A stretch of 64,000 nucleotides of DNA from Tenebrio molitor. Taxonomy: Eukaryota; Arthropoda; Insecta; Coleoptera; Tenebrionidae. The translations under genes were made by a program, and so were the position numbers. How positions within the stretch are numbered: position 1 is the first letter of the stretch; each line of letters begins with the position of its first letter. Below are positions 56,514 to 64,000 of this stretch, in pieces. Below the pieces are notes generated by a model. That model searched no databases, was not told the origin of the DNA, and saw only the letters and a program-made list of their open reading frames with translations. The DNA lies in the NCBI RefSeq assembly GCF_963966145.1, contig NC_091051.1:14260001-14324000 (forward strand), given 5' to 3'.

Positions 56514-56607
56514 GTTAGAATGAAAATTCGATCTACGAGTGGAAGATTCCGAGCGCGAGCGTTAGTGAGCGTGACGAACCACGAGTAAATCGAATTTTCA
56601 TTCTAAC
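56514..56607. repeat. Palindrome, ~30-bp arms
   Basis: GTTAGAATGAAAATTCGAT and ATCGAATTTTCATTCTAAC are perfect complements; the inner ACGAGTGG/CCACGAGT and a CGAGCGCGAGCGTTAGTGAGCG centre complete the hairpin. Confidence 0.8.
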
Positions 56608-57439
56608 CGAGTAACAGACTGTATTTTCTCCACGAGCATGTAATAATTCACCACGACTAGAAAGTATGAATCGAAAACAATGAAATCTGAACAATTTTTA
56701 TTTATTTCAATTAAAACTTGTCACAAAACAATTTGGACGTCGCATTGATATCTGACACTGACAGTTTTGAAATCCATGGCAATCTATGTACATATTTCGT
56801 TGAACATAATTATGGAAAATTCATTCAGTTACTTGTTATGGAATGAAAATACATGCAAAACGCATAAGAAGCAAGTGTTTCAGAATAAATATTCCAATCG
56901 CAAGAGTGAAAATTTTTACTTTCTATTATTAAAAATGATTTCGGAATTATTACATTCACTAACGGTCATGGAGAAAAAATATTACATATTACATTTCTTC
57001 TAAATAAATATCCTTTGATGGTCACCATGAACACCAGTAATTTGCATTGTTCTTGGAAACAAACATGATACATTTTGATTCCATTTTATTTATTTTTTTA
57101 TATTTTATGTAATGCACGACACCCATGTTAACTTGTAAAGGTATAACTGGTTGCCTAATCAAAAAATTTAAAATATAGTCCATTTTTCAATTATAGTCCG
57201 ATGAGCTTAGTCCGAATCAAGAAGTCGATATGACCTGCGTCTGCTTTCGACATTTGACAGCAGTGCATGGTGCTACCAATATTTGATAACTATTTATCTA
57301 TCTATCTCGTTCAATACGAGTAGATCTGTAACTGTAACTGACATTTTTAGCCAAATTACATTAGTATTTTTGGTTGCGTACAAAATAAATTCAGAAATAA
57401 GCCTTATGTGACTTGCCCTGTAGTTATTAACGTCATAAG

Positions 57440-57537
57440 ACCGATATGAAGCAAATAACAGACGCGGCTGAATATCGTAAAACAGAGGCGACAGCCGAGA
57501 TTTTATAATCAGCCGAGTCTGTTATTTGCGTATCGGC
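57440..57537. repeat. Palindrome with CG-rich centre
   Basis: CCGATATGAAGCAAATAACA and TGTTATTTGCGTATCGG pair, followed by GCGGCTGA / TCAGCCG. Confidence 0.75.
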
Positions 57538-57627
57538 CGTGTGCGTTTAATACTTTTCATGATACCATGACCATGAACATTTAATATTTAAGGATTCGTA
57601 AATTTTGCTTGTCTTTCATCACTAATA

Positions 57628-58459
57628 TCGGGCGTTCAAATGAAATCCTGGGCTGGGAAGGCGTTGGAAACCGTCAATCCACCTATTCAGTGTGCGTAAA
57701 ATGCTTTTCCATACATGCGCAGTTGTCAGGAGTGTTGCCTATGTGACTTTAACCACTTCCAGAAGTTAGTAACATTTTTGGTGCAATTTTTAGTAATATT
57801 TAACGTTTCAAGGTTTGAAGCAAGCAAGTTTGACTTTGTCGATCCTCTACCTTTTTCTTTACAACCAGGTACACAGCAATTCGCAACCATGATAGCACTT
57901 TAAAGAATTAACTAATATTTTCTCTTGTTTTAACCTCAATAACCGACATTCAGCTGTGAATGAGTGTTATGACTGTTTGTAGCTTTAGCCACTTCTAAGC
58001 AGTGACAGCGCGCGATATACAAAAAGAGGTTAATAACGCTTTCCATACCGACTCCTGCGCAATCGTCTGTCTTATTTTAACATTGGGAATTTTATTTCTT
58101 CTATCTTTTTCCCACTCATTGCCTTCTTCCGTTGAATAGGTGGATTGTTGTGCTTTTTTAAAGCGTAGATTAACTGGAGCATGTTGACAGCTAACCTAAA
58201 ATTTCGAGCCAAACATTTTTTCTTTTTTTTCTTTCTTTGCAATGTTTTACATCAAAAATAGAAAACGTAACGATTCCTATTCTCGAAGCAAATATCTAAG
58301 GGCACCCTTTGCTGAAAACAAACATGTTCAATTATGTCCCGATTAAACATAAACAAATGTCATTCGTGTCAAACGGCGGGAAATTCAAACTTTACACTGT
58401 TCTAAACGGTTTAATTTTTCCAACGCCTACTCAGCCCAGGATTTCATTTGAACGCCCGA
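57628..58459 (+). mobile_element. TCGGGCGTTC element, 832 bp
   Basis: Ends TCGGGCGTTCAAATGAAATC and inverted GATTTCATTTGAACGCCCGA, perfect over 20 bp; the TIR runs on through CTGGGCTGGGAAGGCGTTGG-like sequence for about 45 bp. TA precedes the left end only. The interior (57700-58300) shows no transposase motif I recognise. A deleted copy lies at 19286-19636. Confidence 0.85.
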
Positions 58460-59063
58460 ACAATTTACGAGTGATCTGTGGCTTAATTGCGTAATATCAT
58501 AGCAACGGAATATACAGTGTGAACATTGTATATATTTTTCTATTCGTTCTTATAGAGAATTTTCTTCTCAATATCTGTAAAAAAAAAAATATTATAATTA
58601 AAAAAAAATTAAAAACTTGGGTGTTTTCGTCACAGACTTGTAGTAAAAGTTATAGAGCTATGGGAGTGGATTTTGTCATCCGCCCTGTATATGAACCAAA
58701 GTTTTGTGTAACACGTTGGCTTTGCAATGGTAATCAAATATCCGAGAAACGAGGAAGTGCAGATAGATGAATGATTAAATCAGTCTTTTTCAATCAACAT
58801 TGAAAGAAGATTTCCGTACATTTTTGTCAAAAAAAGAAAGGATTAGGTTCTGTCAATTTTTAATAAAAAATCTTTTTCTGATAAGAGGAAGATTTTTACA
58901 CCTAGATGATGATTTTTTTAAATGCTACCGCTGGTAACTAGAATTAAAAAAAAACGAGTAACAAAATTTCTGATTAAGTAAGAATTACCAAATTTTAAAA
59001 ATATTTTTATGTATAGTGTAAAAAAAGACATTGAAAAATAATTTCGCCTACATTAAATATGTA
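58460..59063. other. Intergenic, possible solo MITE end
   Basis: GGAGTGGATTTTGTCATCCG then CCCTGTA at about 58666-58690 looks like one terminus of a CAGGGCGGATGAC-type MITE; the left partner is unclear. Otherwise AT-rich without genes. Confidence 0.4.
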
Positions 59064-59296
59064 CAGTGGCGAGCACGGAATTTCGCACACATTGGACATT
59101 TCACTGACTTAATTTTATTAAAATGAGATACCTACTGGCGGCAGTTTCGTGACAGTTTAGGTGAAACATCAGTCATGATCACATATATCATGCGTATCCC
59201 ACCTCATTATTGATTATAATGACAATAAAGCTTAGACTAGATAGTTTTTTTTTAATGACGTACAAATTGGCGTGCGAAATTCCGTGCTCCCCACTG
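59064..59296. mobile_element. CAGTGGCGAGCAC MITE, 233 bp
   Basis: Ends CAGTGGCGAGCACGGAATTT and inverted GCGAAATTCCGTGCTCCCCACTG-type sequence, TA on both sides. TGACAATAAAGCTTAGACTA inside links it to the decayed copy near 24113 in the gene 1 intron. Confidence 0.82.
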
Positions 59297-60065
59297 TACA
59301 TATGTATTCAGTAGTCTTCAATGGAACATTACATGTTCACTCGTGCGACAGATTATATAATTTTCCGTCTAATTATATATGGATTTTATTTAATAGCCGG
59401 ATAAAAGGAAGACAACGCTTGGACATTTGTGCGAACCAGTTTCATTCATTGCGTAACACAGTTGTACTCTAGACCCAATGGTATAGAAACTGATCGCGTT
59501 TGCAAGCATTTATTTTTAGACATCCTTTCAAACTTCAGTGGCTAATTTTCCCTAAAATCGAAATGTATTCCCATCAACACTTCTATTATTTCTCAATGTT
59601 TATTTGCATGTTTTCTCCGAGCAATGAAATTCACATTTGTAACGCTTCTTAATTGATTTAAATGGTGTAATCGCTGATCACCTCTTAATCCGAGATAAGT
59701 GTTAATCACGATGATAGACTTTTCCGATTAGCGTCTTTCATAACCGTAACACTTCACATATTATAAATCGTCGATAGTAATCTGCGATTTTCGTGTTCCA
59801 CTTATGTTATCCAACACATGCCAATAACAAATTAGTTAAATTTGTGCATAATATCAATATCACATTCTGTCGCATTTTCCAAATCATAACGATTACATCA
59901 CAATATAGGAAGTCTTATCTAATTTCTGTCCGTTAACCAATACTCTGTAATACTATTTCCATACTCATGATGTAAAAGAAAAGGCATTAATTTTAAGCGC
60001 GACCTAAATGCGTGAGTTTTTACACATGAACGGAACTAAGGGTTCGTTGGGGAAAGTAATTTTTG
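59297..60065. other. Intergenic upstream of gene 6
   Basis: No ORF or repeat recognised; contains the presumed upstream regulatory DNA of gene 6. Confidence 0.4.
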
Positions 60066-60100
60066 TATAAATAGTTGTTGGTCGTTGGACAACCATCAGT
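60066..60100 (+). promoter_or_regulatory. TATA box and initiator of gene 6
   Basis: TATAAATAG at 60066-60074 and the arthropod initiator consensus TCAGT at 60096-60100, correctly spaced at about 30 bp. The 24-bp motif of genes 3 and 4 is absent. Confidence 0.8.
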
Positions 60101-60129
60101 TTGTGTTTACCTTTGGGACTAGTACCACA

Positions 60130-60831
60130 ATGAAGTTTATTGTAAGTGATCAGTGCTCGACTCTCTTCCTCTACTAACAGTGCGTTAATCTCTTCCAGAT
60201 TGTCTTGACAATAGTCGGCTTCGCCTTGGCCGAAGAAGGTGAAAAAAAACACACCAAACGTGGTATAGAATTTGGTGGTTACGAAAGTTTCGGGCACGGT
60301 ATCGAGTTGGGAGGGCACGGTATCGAGTTGGGAGGACACGGATTTGAACTAGGAGGCGGTCACCACCACGAGCACGTCAAGACCATCACCGTTACCAAGA
60401 AAGTACCCTATCCTGTACCCCACCCAGTACCTTACCCCGTGGTGAAACATGTCCCCTACCCTGTTAAAGTTCCAGTCAAGGTACCTGTGGATAGGCCGTA
60501 CCCAGTGCATGTCCCGAAACCGTACCCAGTAATTGTCAAAAAACCTTATCCAGTACCTGTCGCAAAACCGTATCCTGTACCTGTCAAGGTTCCCGTTAAG
60601 GTGCCATACCCAGTCAAAGTACCAGTTCCAGTGCCAAAACCCTATCCAGTTCACATAGCCAAACCCTACCCAGTCAAAGTACCTTATCCCGTAGTGGTGG
60701 AAAAGAAAATTCCTGTGTACACCAAAGAGTACCACCATCACGACTTTGGGGGTTCGATTGGAGGTTTCGGTGGGCACGAAATTGACGTCATCGGAGGAGG
60801 AATTGAATTATCACATAGTTTACATCTTTAA
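60130..60831 (+). CDS. PV-rich low-complexity cuticular protein (CPLCP/Vajk-like), gene 6
   Basis: Exon 1 60130-60141 (MKFI), donor GTAAGT; exon 2 60199-60831, acceptor TCTTCCAG; intron 57 bp, phase 0. Product 214 aa. Signal peptide 1-15 (MKFIIVLTIVGFALA), EEGEKKHTKR with Lys24-Arg25 before GIEFGG, a short HGIELGG repeat block, a His-rich patch (GGGHHHEH), hinge VKTITVTKKV at about 64-73, PV domain to about 180 (units such as DRPYPVHVPKPYPVIVKKPY), TKEYHHHDFGG and a short Gly/Ile tail. The hinge and DRPYPVHVPKPYPV unit place it nearer gene 2 than genes 3-5. The His clusters could matter for metal binding or catechol cross-linking (speculative). Presumed secreted cuticle structural protein. 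Confidence 0.9.
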
Positions 60832-60997
60832 TTGATTTGTTTTGGTATGCTACGTCGTCGAGATATTTTTACAACAGTTAACATAATTTTTTTTTGTTGC
60901 AGTTGCAGATCTCTGAGACGCTCAATATTCCACCATGGTTACATGTGATATCTCTAGTTATAGTCTCGTCTGTACTTGTTGAAATTGTATTTTTCAT

Positions 60998-61003
60998 ATT
61001 AAA
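60998..61003 (+). terminator. Poly(A) signal of gene 6 (ATTAAA)
   Basis: The common variant ATTAAA lies 167 bp after the stop; no AATAAA was seen closer. Confidence 0.5.
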
Positions 61004-62196
61004 AAATGTTTAAAAAACACCTGAACAGTTCACATTTTTGTTTTTATTGAAACAGTACTTATTGAAACACCAGAATACGAAGAATCTTGGTAATGATAAT
61101 TATGGCTTTTAAATACAAGACTGAAGGTCTTTTTACACTTTACACTTTTTACAACACATTTTATCCACAACCTATTACTTGGCGCTACGCTGAAGCAGCC
61201 TGGCTTTTAACGTCACTTCCGGCAGTTCCCCAAAATACGGCCAGATCATCAAAAAGTTGATAGCCTAATACATTTAAATTCAGTATGGTTATGACCTGAT
61301 TACAAATGGGTTGTGTTAAGTTCACAAATGTAATAATATCTTATTTATCGGTTTCTACTTGATGAAATACTGTTCTTTGTCGAAACATTAAAAATGTAAA
61401 AGAACGAACCTATGTGATACTTGAATGACTCGGTTACTACAATAATCGAAAATCAATTCGTCCTTTAAGTGTCAATAAGTAATACATTTTTAATCCACCG
61501 ATCGTTCTTAAAAATTCTCTCACAACTCCTCTGTGCCCTATTTAATATACAGGCTGATTCACCTTTTACCGCCGGCGGCAAAATTGACCTTAAAAATTAC
61601 GATTTCCCTTTCATATTTTGCAGACCTAATTGATTATTATCCATAAGGCACATAATATCAAAAAATGAAATTTATAAGTTAATTAGGTCAAATTTTGCCA
61701 TTTTTTCAATTATTAATTGTTTAATCTATTCAACTTTGTAGCATATGCACACTCAGGTATTTTCACACAATTTTACCATGTTAAATTAATTTTAGCGTAT
61801 GGTATTATTGAAATAAACGCATTTTGATATTCAAATTTGTATTTGCTTCATGATTTACGACATAATGTCCAAATATCTTAACAATAAGATTTATTAGAGA
61901 ATTTTTACTGCCACAGCAGGGGGTCCTTTGTAAAATCGAAGAAATTCGTCTAAGCAGGTCAGTTTTACAAGGTAGTCATTGTTGGAGAAAATTTACAACA
62001 CTAAAAGCCAACAACCATCAATAAAAGCAACTTTTCCATTAAAATCGATTTAATTCAAAAACTATCAAACATTTTTCGAAACGGATTGCAGATATTGATT
62101 TTATACGCCATTAGCCACATTCTGATGCAAAAATTTGAACATAATTTTTTTTTTGAAAAACAGTTTTTTATAAATATCTGCTCAATAAATTTTTTT

Positions 62197-62478
62197 TTTA
62201 TTATACCTGCATCAGAATCGCCGTTTTAAGCACGCCTGAGCGTGCGAAAACAGGCGATTCAAGCACGCCGAGCTTTAAGGGTTGCTTAGGTAACAACAAA
62301 TTCACCTACATTTTGAACAATGATAAATAGACATTTATAGAAAATTTATAATAGCAACAAAACAACAACAATTGACCATTTCTATATCAACGATAAATGA
62401 CACAGATTTGTTCAGAAAAGGTATTTCAATTTACTTTTTTTGTTATAATTTTGAGATTGTAGTGCAGGTATAATAAAA
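62197..62478. mobile_element. Nested MITE, TTTATTATACCTGCA ends
   Basis: TTTATTATACCTGCA at 62198-62212 and TGCAGGTATAATAAAA at 62463-62478. The interior has a CACGCCTGAGCGTGC short palindrome. Confidence 0.7.
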
Positions 62479-62479
62479 A

Positions 62480-62615
62480 ATAGCGTATGATACACGTTTA
62501 TAAGGGCCTTTAAAGCACTTGCGACGTTAAAAGCACTCCGCTACGCGTCGTGCTCTTAAACTCGTCGCGCGTGCTTTAAAGGCTTCCTTATAAACTTGTA
62601 TCATAATATACTATT
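62480..62615. repeat. Palindromic repeat with CG-rich centre
   Basis: AATAGCGTATGATACACG and its partner TTGTATCATAATATACTATT, inner TTTATAAGG/CCTTATAAA and CCTTTAAAGCAC/GTGCTTTAAAGG, centre ACTCCGCTACGCGTCGTGCT. Same class as 838-982 and 54121-54249. Confidence 0.75.
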
Positions 62616-62677
62616 ATAAATTTTTCTCAATTCTTAAAGGTCATTTTGCCACCGGCGGTAAAAGATTAATCACCCTG

Positions 62678-63065
62678 TATATGAATCAAGCAATCACATG
62701 TAAACAAATCCGAAAAGACACGTCAGACTGTTAGGTACAGTAATTTCCATTCGAGTGGAATTGATAAAAGAATTTGTAATTTTTCATATTGTAATAAGAT
62801 CCTTCGATGCTTCAGTTATACTTATAGAGATGAATATGAAATGATTCAAGTGTGCACAAAATATTATTATATTGTCAGACGAATAAAGAAACACACGTTA
62901 AAATTTCAAACCGCCCAACAGCAATATTTTTTGTTCAATTTCCGAAGATAACCTCAAATTTTAAATTGAAAAACTATTCAAGTAATGCCTACTTGAAAAT
63001 ATCTTTCCTAATAAAAACCCACACATAATTTAATAAAATAAAAATTGATGTTTGGGAATAAAGTA
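62678..63065. other. Intergenic, nothing recognised
   Basis: AT-rich, no ORF. Confidence 0.4.
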
Positions 63066-63278
63066 TCGGGTGTTCACTTAAATTTATCCTCAAAGTGGGC
63101 GTTGAAGAGTCAGCTTTGAACGCACAACGCACCACGGATTACAGATCACGGATCAGCTTCTTAAATATAACCTCACTTTTTGCGTTGTTTGTGTTTTTAC
63201 TCTGCAAATTGACGACTGGTTCGTCCACAATCGACTATTCAACGCCAACTTTGAAGATAAATTTAAATAAACAGTCCA
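63066..63278. mobile_element. TCGGGTGTTC MITE, copy 6 (213 bp)
   Basis: TCGGGTGTTCACTTAAATTT at the left and AATTTAAATAAACAGTCCA at the right, TA on both sides; the interior TAACCTCACTTTTTGCGTTG matches copy 1 (15558) inverted, so two interior subtypes of this family exist. Confidence 0.82.
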
Positions 63279-63712
63279 TATCTTTTTAACTTGATTCAAT
63301 CATTCTGTTTCAGCTTTATAAAGTTACCTGTGCGATTTACTTCAACAATTTTACGGTCTTATAAAAAAACTCATTATGATAAATATTCTCTTTGTAATAT
63401 GTATAAATAAAAGAACTGAACAAATAGATTATTTTCCGAAACCTAATGTATTTTCAGTTGATTTGTTTTACTTTATTGAGAACAGGTACGTTTTTAACGG
63501 GATACTTCATAACAGTATTACAATCTAATGTTAGCAAACAACTAAACTCATAATAAACAAAACTTCAACGACACGTCATGTAAGTCCAAGGATCTCTCCT
63601 TTGTTAGAAAAACTTAATAAAACTCTTCGTTGTGCTAGCTGAGTGAGCTGACACATCTTAAAATTACTGAAAATCTTTGAAAATAAAAATGAAACAGCTA
63701 CCTCGAGGTAAC
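63279..63712. other. Intergenic between MITE and the - strand gene
   Basis: Nothing recognised. Confidence 0.4.
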
Positions 63713-63718
63713 TTTATT
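63713..63718 (-). terminator. Poly(A) signal of the - strand gene
   Basis: AATAAA on the - strand, 28 bp after the stop at 63747, supporting a real last exon upstream of it. Confidence 0.55.
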
Positions 63719-63746
63719 AAAACTGACAAGTGCTAGTGTTTTTGTT

Positions 63747-63941
63747 TTAATCTTCTGTAGATGACATTCTGTTTGCATTAAGACTGTTACCTGAACTTAT
63801 GTACTTTTCGAAAATTTCAAGAGGAATAGGGATCTGCATAATATTGTTTTTGGTGGGAACGTCCGCTGCTTGTGGATACGTTTTGTGTACAACACTGGAT
63901 GTGGAATTTTGGAAAAAATATAGTCTACTAACTTTCGGCTC
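63747..63941 (-). CDS. Last exon of an unidentified gene (partial)
   Basis: On the - strand an acceptor-like ACAATGCAG is followed from 63941 by 64 codons and a TAA at 63747: EPKVSRLYFFQNSTSSVV near the start and MQIPIPLEIFEKYISSGN toward the end. Composition is balanced, unlike the AT-driven random frames elsewhere, and a poly(A) signal follows closely. The frame stays open to the window edge, so the exon could also extend to 64000 without splicing. The protein is not one I recognise. The rest of the gene lies beyond the right edge. Confidence 0.45.
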   Translation of the reverse strand, partial: EPKVSRLYFFQNSTSSVVHKTYPQAADVPTKNNIMQIPIPLEIFEKYISSGNSLNANRMSSTED

Positions 63942-64000
63942 CTGCATTGTTTTACGATTACCAAAATTGTTTAAATTGAATAAATATTTGATCAATTTTA

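Larger units (their letters stand above)
56308..57627. other. Intergenic with two hairpins
   Basis: Apart from the hairpins at 56514-56607 and 57440-57537, nothing recognised. The ORF at 56767-57003 is AT-driven. Confidence 0.4.
61550..62677. mobile_element. CAGGCTGATTCACC element, 1.13 kb, with nested repeats
   Basis: Ends CAGGCTGATTCACCTTTTAC and inverted GTAAAAGATTAATCACCCTG; the TIR includes CGCCGGCGGCAAAATTGACC and its partner. TA on both sides. Two smaller repeats lie inside (62197-62478, 62480-62615). No transposase seen. Confidence 0.8.

Noticed and set aside
58515..58690. Possible complete MITE with CAGTGTGAACATTG start
   Set aside because: Only the right end looks like a MITE terminus; the left does not pair with it.

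Overview
This is a 64-kb piece of AT-rich animal nuclear DNA, almost certainly from an insect. A beetle is plausible but cannot be shown from the sequence. Protein-coding content is low. There are six spliced genes on the + strand, each with a tiny first exon, and one partial last exon on the - strand at the right edge. Most of the rest is intergenic or intronic DNA packed with short DNA transposons (TA-flanked MITEs, foldback elements) and decayed transposase fragments. I saw no tRNA, rRNA or CRISPR.

The core of the window is a same-strand cluster of secreted, low-complexity, presumably cuticular proteins. Gene 1 (18628-26540, 302 aa) has a 9-nt coding exon 1, a 7,004-bp intron and one large exon. 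It encodes a Pro/Ala/Gly-rich protein. Gene 2 (30922-31923), gene 3 (42794-43655), gene 4 (46781-47432), gene 5 (55282-56073) and gene 6 (60130-60831) are paralogues. Each has a signal peptide split by a 55-64-bp phase-0 intron after codon 4 or 5, a short charged pro-segment ending in Lys-Arg, a Gly-rich stretch, an HxTxITLHK- or TITVTKK-like hinge, a long PV/PY/KV repeat domain and usually a Gly-rich tail. They match the low-complexity proline-rich (CPLCP / Vajk-like) class. All six genes have a TATA box 50-66 nt upstream of the ATG. Genes 3 and 4 share a 24-bp promoter-proximal motif. Genes 3 and 5 share a 3'-UTR hairpin element whose stem shows compensatory changes. Gene 4 lacks the C-terminal tail and that 3' element.

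Mobile DNA by region: 1-12 kb holds a ~294-bp tandem repeat, a Crypton recombinase remnant, a 992-bp Tc1/mariner-like element and a decayed mariner transposase. The 12.2-14.9 kb stretch has two foldback elements with TIRs of roughly 190-340 bp. The gene 1 intron carries three MITEs. The 27.7-29.1 kb stretch has two back-to-back elements, and 33-41 kb has a dense nested set. That set includes a 1.74-kb TAA-flanked, Harbinger-like element carrying an open reading frame related to the nuclease-like C-terminal domain of animal retroelements. The 49-54 kb stretch has remnants of a Polinton-type DNA polymerase, a Tc1-like foldback with a transposase start, and a FLYWCH/MULE-type exon pair. The 57-63 kb stretch has further MITEs.

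The most useful new observations are the covarying 3'-UTR hairpin, the KR-G processing site shared by all six secreted proteins (including the otherwise dissimilar gene 1), the stop-free 57-bp intron of gene 2, the Harbinger-like element with a retroelement-type ORF, and several nested insertions whose empty sites can be read from the host element's other TIR.
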